A stretch of 64,000 nt of DNA from Rhynochetos jubatus. Taxonomy: Eukaryota > Chordata > Aves > Eurypygiformes > Rhynochetidae. The stretch lies in the NCBI GenBank assembly GCA_027574665.1, contig CM050654.1, positions 41,421,722-41,485,721 of the forward strand. Reading direction: 5' to 3'. Numbering within the stretch: the stretch's first letter is position 1; each line of letters starts with the position of its first letter. Positions 1 through 12,600 of this stretch are shown piece by piece. The notes beneath the pieces are model-generated. The model saw only the letters and a list, made by a program, of their open reading frames with translations. It had not been told where the DNA came from and did not search any database. The translations under genes were made by a program, and so were the position numbers.

Positions 1-559
1 AGGACAGATGTTGATCCGCGCCCTCCGAGGGCTCGGATTTTTCATCGCCGCCGCTGAGGCTCAAGGCGCTGGCGGAGCGGGAGTGCTCCCGGCTGCGGCG
101 CTGGGCTTGGACTGCAGGAGGGGAGCGGGGGCAACCCGTTCAGGGCTCAGTTGTGTAAGGAGGCCACGCACCGCGTACGCGCGGGTGTGGGTCGCCCCGT
201 CCGCGCGGGTACGTACCGATTCGGTCAGAGCACCCAACGCCTCCCCCCGCCGTTACCAAACCCACAGAAACGAAGCAGAAAACTGCCCTCGGGCGCCTGC
301 AGCGCAGCAGGCCTCACCGCGCGTCACAGCCTGGTTTGGGCTGCTCCGTGCCGCTGCTTCTAGAGAGCCCTGCGGCCACCAGGCTGACGTTCCACACGGT
401 CCAGCCCGGTTATTCTTAGCACCTACGGCTGCGCTGCCTCCTTGCGCAGGCAGAGCGGGGGATGCCGAAGCGCAGCATCCCCCAGCCGTCGCTTCGCTGG
501 CTGGGTTCGTGCCGGGATAAAACCCCTTTTGCGCGCGTGGTACGGGCTGCGGAACCCAC
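1..559 (-). other. NEB intron 3' of e88 (incomplete), GC-rich
   Basis: This is the donor-side part of the intron after e88. It is GC- and CpG-rich. The open frames seen on both strands are explained by the low stop-codon frequency in such sequence. No serine-rich or SH3 exon signature was found on the minus strand. Confidence 0.6.
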
Positions 560-652
560 CAGAGATCATGTGTAAGCTTCTGGACTGGATGTTGTCTTCC
601 GCTGGGTCGTAGTCGAAGACTGAGCCGGGATTGGTGCGCCACACGCGGAGCC
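560..652 (-). CDS. NEB: NEB exon e88: linker before the serine-rich/SH3 tail
   Basis: 93 bp, encoding [20 protein letters not shown], then [10 protein letters not shown]. This block is highly conserved in nebulin and its relative nebulette, where it follows the last repeat and precedes the serine-rich region. The exon begins with the last two bases of a glycine codon split with e87 (phase 1) after CCCTCCAG, and ends with one base of a split codon before GTGGGT. The next exon lies outside the window to the left. Confidence 0.93.
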
Positions 653-3600
653 CTGGAGGGGAAAAGGCGTTTGCTGAGGAGAAGCGGTTTTTTGAGAGCT
701 GGAGCGGCACGGGGGGCCTCAACGGGAGTAAAAGCGTGTCGGAGAAGGGCGAGCAGCCTTTCGTAACTCGTGTTTCTTAGGTCTGTAGCACAGATTCGGC
801 TTTTCTAAGTTATTTAAGCGACAGCACGAGCTGAAGCGTCCTCAGTGCGCACAGAGCTGAAGGCTGACTAAGGCACGAAAAGCCGGCAGTGGGTTACGGA
901 CTTGGGCGGAACGGGAGAGGCCAACGACGGCCCATTTACAGCTGCTAGAAGGGAATCTGCTCAAAACAGACCCCTAAAACCACATCCCTGAGGAGTGCTA
1001 AACAGGATTCGGCAGGGCTGAGCTCAGTGGAACACGGCGCTCGAGGCGCTGCCCAGCCTTGGCTGCGCTCACCCGTGAGGTTCTCCTGATCCTGCTCCAC
1101 GCGCTTGCGCTCCATTTGCACCACGCGCCGCTGAATGCCCCGGTAGCTGATGTCGCTGAAGTCCTGCATGTTCTTCTTCACGCGTTCCGTGATGGGGTCG
1201 GTAACCACCGGTGTGAAACTGCCTTTGCTCTTCTCAAAATCCTCGTGGTATTTCACCTGCAACGGAAAACCGACCGGCTGCTCCCTGGAGCGCAGCTGAG
1301 CCGGCTTGACTCTGCTGACGTCGGGCCCTGACCGCCCGCTTTCTCCAAGGAGCAGTGAAAGAGCCTAATCCCGAGGCCTTCAGGGATTTGGGCAACCAAC
1401 GGGGGCATCGCGGCACTGCCCCGAGCCGCCCATCCCGCGGGAAAAAGGGGTTTGTGTCAATGCCCTCCCGGTTAAAAATGCACCCCGGGCGCTCTTACTG
1501 TGGAGATGTGCTTCTGGGTCTCCCGCACGCGCCGCATTTCCGGTGTGTCCAGCACGTACGCGGCTTTGCCTTGTACTTGTTTTCGGAAACTGTCGGAATA
1601 AAGGACCTGCCGGGGGAGGAACGGGGTGAGCACAGGGCGCGGAATGCTCCGCCTGCGCTGGACCCACCCGGCAAAGAAGGGGGGAAACCAGCAGCCAATC
1701 ACATTAGAAGGTGAAGAAAAGCTGTTTCATGATCAGATGAGACACGAGCGGCCCCGGGTGACCCCGCCAGGCCTTAACTACAAGCTCCCTGCCTGCTCTG
1801 GCCTTGGAACAACACGCCGGGGCAACGCGGTACCGATGCTCCGGGGAGCATTCCCGTGTGCAGCGAGGCTAGCAGAGTGAGACGGACCATCACACCTCAA
1901 TTCGTAACCGAAATACTGATTTTTTGCCGGGTTTGTAGGGTTTCTCGAGCGGCAGCAGCGGCGTCGTGCTGCTGGGAACGTCTCTTTCCAGGTACCGCGC
2001 GACCGGGTTTCTCGGGTGGGCCGGGGCCCCGAGCTGCCCGCTCCGGTGGGAGATGGCGGCAGGGTGGGAGCAGACGGGCTGTAACGGTCCCTTCGCGCCC
2101 GCGCCAGTCTGCGCTGCGTTACGTGGACGGGCTGGGGTAGGGCAGGGTTTACCTCCGGAGTAAGAGGTTAGTAACGAAAGGCCTGAAGAAGGCCATTCCC
2201 AGAGTCGCCGGGGTTTTACGGCAGTGCCAGAAATCTACCGTGAAACGTACTGGACTGCCGTGGTCGGTTGATACCCCACCCGGCGCGAGGCCAGGGAAAA
2301 CAGAAGGTACTTGCCAGGGTCTCGGGCGTTACTCGAACACGTTATCTGGAATTCAGCTGGTGTTTAAAAAAGCCCCCGCCGCCAGCAGCGTCGCACAGGA
2401 GCGATGGCAGCAGAAGGCAGAAAGCTATTAGTGCAGGCTCTGACTGTCGCACGGTTACGCGGCGCCTCCAGGCCGTCACGTTAGCACCTGCGCAGGTAGC
2501 GGCAGGCTCCCAGGGCTTGGAATGCTGCTTTCCAACGTGTACTCACGGCGGGGCCGAGGAGAACATACCGAGCTGATGTTTTCTTGATTGCGCTTCGCCC
2601 TCTCCATCTCCGGAGTCATCGGTGTCGGCGTCCCCTTTGCCAGATGTTCCTTGTACAGAACCTGCGGCGAACAGAAAGGGCGGCCCCAGGTCAGGCCGGA
2701 GTCCTGGCCGCTCCTGTAAAGGGTGTTACTGAGCACGCGCGTCGCTGCGGGGGGAACTGGGGGAACGGGGCAGCGAAAGGGTTATTTGCTGGAGCAGAAG
2801 GGAAAAAGGAGGAAGAGGGAGGAAACGAGGCTAAATTAGGAGCGGAGTTTTTGTTCAGGCTGGTTATTGGTAACGTTTCTGTCTCCTTTCAGTACCGAGC
2901 TAATGTGTTCTTGGTTGCGTCTGACTCGCTCCATCTCCGGGGTGACCGGCGTGGGGGTGGCCTTCCCCAGGCCCTCTTTGTATACCACCTACAGATCACA
3001 AAGTAACCCAGAGTCACAGGCGTACCCGGTACCACCGGGAGGGTTACGGGGCTTAGACTCCACACCATCCAGTATGACAGGGAAAAACCAGTATTAACAC
3101 GTTAACGGGCAGAAAAACTTCAAAGTCTTATCACTTCAAGAGCTGACTTTAGGGTGCAGGGGAGAAATTAGAGGGTTAACGAAAACCAGGCAGGCTGAAG
3201 TTACTGAAAAGGTGCCCTGCTACAGCCCCTTCGCCCCTTCCAGGCAGTACCGCGCTAACGTGTTCCTGATTGCGTTTGACTCTCTCCATCTCCGGAGTGA
3301 CGGGCGTGGGCGTCGCTCGCCCCAGGTGTTCCCTGTACGACACCTGTGGGGTACAGAAGATGTATCCGGTGTCCTCGACCCCCCGATCAGAAGGAATCGA
3401 ACACAAATCGTTACTGTTGTTATCGAACGGCGCAAGGTCACGAGGGATTACGCGGTGCGCAAAAGCCGAACATCTGCTGCTGCCGGGGTGGAGGGGACGA
3501 GGGAAGCTCCTTCCCTTTCCCGTTCCCAGCGGGCTCTATCCAGCTCTGCCAGCCACCCCACGGCCTCGGGGAAGCTGCCTCTGGCCCGACAGAACTCCCC

Positions 3601-6600
3601 AGGAAACCACCTCTCTGCTCTTCTAGCTGCATTTGAAGCCATTTGTGACCGTTCGGGGGGGTGGGGGGGTTGTGTTGCCACACTGGGCAGCCAAATAGCG
3701 GGTGTGGAGGAGGGGCGTCCGGTACCGAGGCAGCGTTACACCCAGACACCCCCCCGGTCGGCGGGGACCCCTCGACGCGATCGCCGGTCCGCCATCCGGG
3801 CCAGGAACGCGCCGACTCCTCCCGTGCCACTGCTCGAGGCTTCCTGCGTCGCCCGCCACAGCGACACAACCTCCCGTGGGGCGGGGAGGCGGGATGCGTC
3901 AGGGCGGGCGGGGCGGGCTTTGGCTAAAGGCAGGCGCCCCCGAAGAAGCCAGCGAAGGCCTGAACGCCGAGCGCAGCGAGGGAAACCGGAGTCTCCTCGC
4001 CACGGGGTCTGGATAGAGCCCGCAGCCCGCGCCGCAGAACAGGCCTGCAAGTCTGGATCACGCTGTTAACGCGAAAGTGAAGGTGTTTAGGAGTGATTAA
4101 TTCGCAGGAACACCTCTTTCTTAATTTAAAACCAACGAGTTAGGATGTTACTTTGTATTAATTCAAACACAAAGGAAAAGGTCTCCCTTTTCAAGGTACC
4201 GAGCTAATGATCTCTTGATTGCGTTTGACTCGCTCCATCTCGGGAGTGACTGGTGTCGGGGTCACTTTCCCGACGTTTTCCTTGTACAAAACCTACAGGA
4301 TACAAGGGAGTACCCAAGCGTCATCACAGAGGCAGCCCGGACAGGAGGCACCACCGCCAGACCCCCAGCAACACAGGACAAAGCGCTCCGATTGTTACGC
4401 TCGGGGAGGGTTAGGGCTGGGCCGCTGCCGCTCCCGCGGGAGCGCTGCCACGCTGCTGGGCCACGGGAGCGCATCCCGTGCGGAATCGGCTGCACCGAAG
4501 CACGGAAGTAGTGAGAAAGGGTTAAAAAATAAATGCAAAGGGACAGTATCCATCCAGAAAGGGTCCAGTAAAGGCCCGCTTCAGACAGTGTTAAGGAAGA
4601 GCTACTAGGGTTTGTCAGCACAGGGTCACGCCAGGTGGCGGGTTGGGGCGGTCGTTAGGAAGCCCGGGTTACTAACACGGCCGCAGTTACGTCAGACACT
4701 CGGCTCAGGCCTCGGGCAGCTGGGTTCCTGTTCAAAGTACCGAGCTAATGATCTCTTGATTGCGTTTGACTCGCTCCATCTCGGGAGTGACAGGGGTTGG
4801 GGTCGCCTTCCCTATGTTCTCTTTATACAACACCTGCGAGACAGGAGAAAGCAGGTCAGTAACAGCCGTTCTCACGCCACCCCAGGCCTTCGGCCATTGT
4901 TGGCTGAGGCCTGGGGGTCACACACGTCGTTAAGGAAGGGACCTGGCAGCTCTTTACCGGAGCAGCAGGGCTCGGCAGACCGGCTTTTTAACAACTACAG
5001 CCCCACCGGGAGTCAATAGCATCAGCTACAGGCTGACCGGGTGTAAATAGCGTCAACTGCAGCCCCACCGGGAGTAAATAGCGTCAACTACAGGCTTACC
5101 AGGTGTAAATAGCGTCAACTACAGCCTGACCGGGTGTAAATAGCGTCAACTACAGCCCGACTGGGAGTAAATAGCGTCAACTACAGCCTGACCGGGTGTA
5201 AATAGCGTCAACTACAGCCCGACTGGGAGTAAATAGCGTCAACTACAGGCTGACCGGGTGTAAATAGCGTCAACTACAGCCCCACCGGGAGTAAATAGCA
5301 TCAACTACAGGCTGACTGGGTGTAAATAGCATCAACTACAGGCTGACCGGGTGTAAATAGCGTCAACTACAGCCCCACTGGGAGTAAATAGCATCAACTA
5401 CAGGCTGACCGGGTGTAAATAGCGTCAACTACAGGCTGACCAGGTGTAAATAGCATCAACTACAGGCTGACCGGGTGTAAATAGCGTCAACTACAGCCCC
5501 ACTGGGAGTAAATAATGTCAACTACAGCCCCACCGGGAGTAAATAGCGTCAGTACCGCACAACCGAGACCGCGGAGGTAGCGCGCGGAGGGGCGGGGGGC
5601 GCGACGAGCGCGTGAACTGTAATTAAGGCCCCGCACTTCAGCGCTGCCGTTGAGCGGCTCAGGGTTAGAGCCGTGACCGTCCCCCTCGCGCCGGCTGTAC
5701 CGAGTTAAAGTCGCCGCTGGAAACCGCGGGAAGAGGTGAGTAACGGCGTAGGCGAGCTGCCGGGGCGGCGGGCTTTTGGGACGAGCGTCACGCGGTCCGT
5801 TTACCGACACCGTTAGAATGTTCACCCAAACGGAGTTAAAGGGAATGTGGGGGGGGGGGTTCTTAGCAAAGTACCGAGCTACAGATCTCCTGATTGCGTT
5901 TGACCCTCTCCATCTCGGGCGTGATGGGAGTGGGCGTTCCAGTGCCCACGCTCTCTTTGTACAACACCTGCGCAGCAACAAGAAGCAGCCGGAAAAAAAG
6001 CCATAAATCACAGCCCGGTCACGGTTCCGCCCAGCGTGACGTCACGTATTCGAGGCCTGCGGGATCTCCGTCCGCTCTAACGTGCCCTAAAAGCTCCCCC
6101 CTGGAATCGGCGAGGGCCGGGATCGCGCCCCGCCGGGGCCCGGAGGCCAAGAAAGAGGCAGCGGGTGGGATGAATCCAGCACAGAGGCCCCGCGCGTGGA
6201 GGGGAGCGTCTGGGCTGCCCCTGCGGCCACGGGAGGCTGGACCCTCCCTCCTGCGTGACAACTGCGCTAACACGGGAAAGCGGTAGGATCTTAAAGAGCA
6301 GCCAACCGAAACCACGCGTAAAAGGAAGTTGGAAGAGGGAGCAAAAGGGTTAAAAATCTTTAGGATTACGTCAATAATCACAGGTCGGAAGAAGCGGTAA
6401 GTCAGCAACACCGAGAGCACCCCGTGAAAACGAAGGGTGTTCTGAGATGGCGATTAAGCGGAGGGGAGGGGAGGAACCGTTCCTGTGGAAGGAGGGTTAA
6501 AAGGGGAGTCCCAGGGGAGTTAAAGGGACGACTCCTCCGCCAAGTACCGAGCTGATGTGTTCTTGGTTGCGCTTGACTCTCTCAACCTCGGGCGTGACGG

Positions 6601-9600
6601 GGGTGGGGGTTCCTGTCCCCAGCTCCGCTTTGTACAACACCTGCGGGGCAACAGGGCGGCGTGAAAAACAGGAGGAGGAACACGGCAGAACAGACAGCGA
6701 GCTGAGAAAACAGACTGAACGGGTCCCAGGGACGCGCCGAGCCGAGGCTGGGGACGGAAAAGAAAGAGTGAAGCGCTCCTCCAAGCCGTGATGCTAAACC
6801 CGCCCTGCAGTGCCGTCTGGCAGGGCCTACAGCGGCTTCCGCCAGCTTCTCGGCATCTGCACAGAAGCGTCGTCCGTGCAGCAGCAGCTGACGGCGTCCT
6901 AAAGGGAAAAGGGACCAAACACAACCCAGAGGGAACAAAGAAACCCGGTCGGATCCAGCCACCCCGCCGGGTCACAGCGGGCACACCGCGTGCGTTAGAG
7001 CGCTGGTAGCGCCAGGCCGGCCCGGCGCCGCGTCGGGGGGGAATAGCTTAGTTCTGCACGCAAAGTCAGTGAAGTCGGGAAAAACACCCGCAAAACAAAC
7101 CTGAGGATTGGTGTGATTAAGGAAAGGAGAACAGGGATCACTTCTAAACAAAACCAAGAAACGGAAGGATAATCGGAGTCGAAAGAACGGTGGGAGCGGA
7201 AGTTATGAAGGGGACGAAATCAAAACGGAGGAGGAAGGACGTTGTCAGTAACAATCACGGAGGGACAGGAATCTCCAAGGGACCAGGATATTATTATTTT
7301 TTGGTGTAAGTTGATTACGGGGCACCAAGAATAGTTTTTTTGGTGTTAAGATTATTTAAAAATAGATCAAACGGGAATTTTCTGCTTTTCAAAATAAAAA
7401 AAATACCGAGCTAAAGTTTTCTTGGTTGCGTTTGACTCTCTCAATCTCGGGCGTGACAGGCGTTGGGGTTCCTGTCCCCAGCTCCTCCTTGTACAGCACC
7501 TGCGGGGCAACGGGGCGACGTGAAAAGGCGACCAAGGACCGAGTGAGCCACGGTACCGCCCCGTTTGCTGAGAGGACGCGGGAGAGGGGGTTCTGCGACG
7601 GCCTGAACAAACGCAGCGATTAGAAACCCCCCAGGAAAACAGAAAGCTGCCTGTGGAGAGAGAGGGAGACACTAGCAGAGCGGTATGACTGGCAGCTGAA
7701 CGCTGGAATACTGACCGGAGCTGGTGCAGGGCTCCCCGGGGTGGGCACTTAGAACCGGGGAGTGTGCAGGAGCTTAAAGTCCATATCAAGTGTGTAAGGG
7801 AAGGCTCTGGGGAGAGCTCGGCCCCTTCCAGTGCCTGGGGGGCTGCAAGAAGGCTGGGGGGGGGCTTTTCCCAAGGGCAGGGAGTGACAGGACAAGGGGT
7901 AACGGGTTTAAATGGAAAGAGAGAGATTGAGATGGGCCATCAGGAAGGAATTCTTCCCGCAGAGGGTGGGGAGCACTGGGACAGGTTCCCAGAGAAGCTG
8001 TGGATGCCCCATCCCTGGCAGTGCCCAAGGCCAGGCTGGATGAGGCTTGGAGCACCCTGGGCTATGGAAGGTGTCCCTGCCCGTGGCAGGGGGTGGGGCT
8101 GGGTGGGCTTTAAGGTCCCTGCAAACCCAAACCATTCCATGGTTCTATATCACTGTCTTTTCACCAGCAGTGAGTTAAACCTTTTCCTGACCGTATTTGA
8201 GTCATTGGAGAACCAGGTCCTAACGCACCTTCCTAAAAATCCTTCTGTCTACACACACCTCAAGGAAGAGCCATCCATTCCCGGAGCGAAACACTGCTTA
8301 TTTGCCAGAGTTCGTCGTCAAAGAATCCAGCTTGCTTGTCACGGGAAGGACAAAGAGACACGACCATCACGAAGGTGTGACAACGAAACCTGAGAAACGG
8401 TAATCCCTAGGGCTCGCTATCTCACAGGACACTTCCCTCATCCCAAGAAACATCCTAATGCTCCTGTTTAACCTGTGCTTCCAACTCATCTACAGCAGTT
8501 CCCAGCAGCTGGAGGTTTTGGGCCACTGTCTGCGCACCGACAGTGAAGAATTCCGCAGGAAGAAGGCATCGCATACACCGCAGAAGGAGCAAGGACATCG
8601 GCTGTGTCCCATCTGCCCACCCCAGAAGGATCACAGCGGGGTCACGGCCACAGACGTGTTACCAGGCAACAAACAGTTCAGGTTTTGTATGCGGTAAGAA
8701 GAGGAAAAAACACCCCAACCACTGAGGATTGATGCGATTAACAAAAGGAAAAGGTGATATTAAAGAAGAAAAAATTACGTTCAGAGCCAAAAGAAAGACG
8801 GGAGCGCGGAATCCAGGAGCTGTCATTAGTAAGGTGATCTGACTGAAACAAGTGAAGATTATGGAGGGAAGAGTGTCAGGCCACGGGGAACAGGATATGC
8901 TTTGCTGTGTGAATTGATTACAGGGAAACACAAGAGTATTTTGAAATGTTAAAATTATTTAAAAACAGATTAAAAGGGAAATTGCGGCTTTTCACACTAA
9001 AATATACCGAGCTAAAGTTTTCTTGGTTGCGCTTGACTCTCTCAATCTCGGGCGTGACAGGGGTGGGGGTTCCTGTCCCCAGCTCCTCTTTGTACAACAC
9101 CTGCGGGGCAACATGGGAGTCACAACCAGTGGAGAACACCAGGAAATACTGCATGGGACGAGGCAACGCGCGGCGTTTCCATACCCCGTAAAGCTACCGG
9201 GAGGCAGGAAAAACCCGGATGAATTAACCAGCTGAGAACGGTGATAACTCAGAGGGAGAGCTAGAGGTTCTCTGTCCTAGTTCCCAGATATGCTTCAACA
9301 GAACCGTAAAGCAGTAGAAGGATGGAATTAAGCAAATCAAGCGGTTTTTAAAAATGCAAAATGCTTTGTGCTTCACCAAAAAAACCCTTTAAAAACCGAA
9401 GGACATGAAGTGTTACGATCATTTAAAAAAGTCTTTTAAATAATACGTAAAGTATAACTGCTGACTAGAGATCCTAACAGCAGGAAGGGGATGCTTCCAC
9501 GTTTCTGAGCTCATCAGGGAGAGCAGAGAATTTTCCAGCGTTCCACAGTTACAGGGAATGGTTTTTCTTAAATGACAAAACAAAAAAATACCGAGCTAAA

Positions 9601-12600
9601 GTGTTCTTGGTTGCGCTTGACCCTCTCCATCTCAGGAGTGACAGGCACTGGGGTTCCAATCCCCGGGCCCTCTTTGTACAACACCTGCGTGGCAACAGGG
9701 AAGCGTTAAAATAAAGAGGGGAGGGGAGGGGAGGGGAGGACGGGGAGGAGAGAGAGAGAAAGAAGAGTCATTTAATACAGTGACACTACAAAGTATGGAA
9801 AACAGACTGCGTCAGCCTTTCTCAGCGGCGGCCAAGGAAGAAGTTGGTGACAGCTGAAACGACCGGGAGGATGGTTGTCACCTCACCTGGGGCACAGAAA
9901 TAACGGCAGCGAGAGCTGCCGGCGAGTTCTGTGCCGAGCGCAGCTCGTGCCAATCTACCTCCAAACTCTGCGCCTCTGCTGGCCCAGAGGCGTTTCCTTA
10001 CTCCAACTAAAGCGCCTGGAGGAGCAGCTTTGCCTCCAGGATTTCGAAATGGGCTCGCCGTGGCGACCTCTGAGACAATTAACGTAGCAACGCGTTTAAC
10101 CACCGCGGCTTCTCTGAACCCTGTCAGTCTCAAGGCAGGACTGAACTTCTTATCGGTCGTGTCTCAATTGGGTCAGAGTGAGTCAAAACTGACCCTAAGC
10201 TGCTCTAATTAGAACGGAAATAGAGAACAAAATTGTGGCATCGGGGTGGCTTGACTGGAACGCGTTAGGAGCAGAAACGACCTGCACAGAAATACATTTA
10301 TATGCGCCGTTTTCTTCCCTTTCTCATGCTGCAGCGAGACGGGGAGGCCACCCGGGTTCTCTCACAAGGACCTGTCGGATACAAGAAAGCACCAGAACCG
10401 GGGAAGGAGAGGACAGGCACCAGTTGCATTCGACTGCTGGGCTCCAGGAAGCGTTAGGAGTTCATTTCTCATTTGCAGCGCAACCGCTGTGGTGAGTCCG
10501 GAGAGTTAGAGGCAGGGACTTTGTTACTGAGGGGGAGAGTGACATCGCTCAGGCGATTTAATGGGGGAGAAAAAGAAGGTGCTGCCTGAGGCTTTAAGTC
10601 AGTGAGGTTAAAATCTCACAGCTGGAACAATTCCAACGACAGCGAAGTTAGACTGAAAAATTAAAACATAAGGGTACTGACGGGGGTTTAGTGATTTATT
10701 TGATTAAGGAAGTTCAGCAAAGGCTTGAGAGAAGAACTGAATACGGAGGAGTTAAAGGGATGTGATTTGCATTTGAAAAGACAGTTTTAATCTGATTTAG
10801 CAATACCGAGCTAATGTGTTCTTGATTGCGTTTGACCCTCTCCATCTCAGGAGTGACCGGTGTTGGGATGCCAGTCCCTAAGCCCTCTTTGTACAAGACC
10901 TGTGAGGTACAAGAAAGTTTCCACAACAACAAAAAAGCACTCAACACAGGCAAAATCAATAAATCTGACTCTTTTGTGAGTTATGTTTAGCGTTAGGATC
11001 ACTCCTGAATTAATGTCACGCTTGTTCTAGAGGCAGGTATTAAGGAGGGGGCTGATGGTTGATTATTCTGCAAATCTATGACTGCGGATACCAGAATAGA
11101 AAGGGTTAAATAAAACAAACACGGAGAGAAACACCCCGTTAATGCCACAGCTTACTTCCAGTTTTGGTTCTTAAAAGAAAAGCATGTGAAGTTGTAAATG
11201 GCCAAAAAAAAGTTAAAGCACAAAAAAGATGGACTATAAAGGAGTTAAAAACACTGGGAGGGAAAAGACAGGGGCAGGGTGAGATTCTACGCCACCGAAG
11301 AAAACCAGGTGAGGTTAGGATGTTACGCAAAAGTAAGTTGTTGCAAGTTTTTTTGGTGTAAATACCGAGCTAATGTGTTCTTGATTGCGTTTGACTCTCT
11401 CTATTTCTGGAGTGACAGGGGTTGGGATACCTGTCCCTAGGTCCTCTCTGTACAACACCTGCAGAACACAAGCACCCGGCAAGGGGAGAAGATCAGAATC
11501 CTTCCACAGCAGCCACCGCACGTTTGGGTCAGTGATCTACCGGGTTTACAGGCAAACGGAATCTGGGGTTACACGGAAACACGTGCCCCGTTCGTTGCGC
11601 TCGGCGTGCATCTTTCCGGTTCCGTCAGCAGCTCAGCCAGGTACTTGATGTCGAGGTGCTTGCGCACATCGACGGGAGCGGAACACGCCGGGAGTAGGAC
11701 ACCAGGTTAAAGACTGCCGACCTGGCAGCAACGGTAGGTACGGTTTGCTTTTCATCTCCGTTTAGGAAACGAAGCACTATTACTCTGCAGACACTCGGCC
11801 TTTCTGGAGGGGTTTTTTACGGCGTTATCAAACAGCTGAGCCCTTTACAGACATGTTTACTGCAAAAACAGTTGCGGGCTCTATTTCGTATTGATCTCTG
11901 TGACCATTCACAACACTTCTACTTGACTTGGCTCTAAGTCTCCAGTAAGAAAATCAATTGAGTTTTAGCTCTCATATTGCTAGATTTAACCTAATCTGCG
12001 ATTGTTTTGTTTACAAAAATTGCGTTTTTCATGAAAGGAGTAGCACAGGAGATGCCTGGGCTGGTTTCAAACCTAATCATGTAGAAATACGTTACAAAAG
12101 CACTAATGGCTCTTCTTACGACTAATAAAATACTTGCAATGGAAAGTGCTGACAAAACCCACCACCATTCACTGCTTCGATGTCACTGAAACAATGAAAA
12201 ACCACAAAAATAAAGCGCTCGCCGCGAGGGAAAACAAACCTTGTGAAAGAAAAAAGAACAAAAAACGACCCACTTGTACAAAATGAGCTGTAAAAAACCT
12301 ACTCGTATCATAAACTGCTCAAAAGGGCAAGAGGGCTTCGAAAGTCCGCACTGGAAAACCGTAAGGTACCCATCCTGTGGGTGCCACGGCTCCTCCGCAC
12401 TGTGTGCGGGGGTCCCAGTAACCACAAGGCCGTTCCCTGCCGCGGTTCTGTCCGCAGAGGTCACAGCGAAACTGGGAGGGCCCGCTCTGGTTAAAACCTA
12501 CACCCAGCGAAATACGGGCAGAGCTTACCGTTGTCGCTAGGTGTTGTGACTGCCGAATCAAGGCCCCGGTTACTCTGTCCCCCCAAAGTTCTGTCTAGCT

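Noticed and set aside
8..520. 170-codon plus-strand frame at the left edge
   Set aside because: The region is GC-rich with few stops; no recognisable domain, and it lies in a NEB intron.
3212..4069. 285-codon plus-strand frame overlapping e83
   Set aside because: It is the antisense of e83 plus CpG-rich intron; arginine/proline-rich low-complexity composition, no family features.
5698..5715. GTACCGAGTTAAAG, resembling the 3' end of the array exons
   Set aside because: The sequence that should follow (TTGGTTGCGTTTGAC and so on) is absent; too short to call an exon remnant.
6411..6482. Strong acceptor (CCCTTTTAACCCTCCTTCCACAG) downstream of e79
   Set aside because: No module follows and the nearest donor-like site would give 71 bp, breaking the frame.
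11630..11700. Minus-strand stretch reading [14 protein letters not shown]
   Set aside because: KY is present but no module spacing, and no donor or acceptor at the borders.
12183..12291. Acceptor-like TTTTTTACAG followed by LILYKW, as a possible extra nebulin exon
   Set aside because: Only YK matches; the following residues have no module core and no donor at module length.
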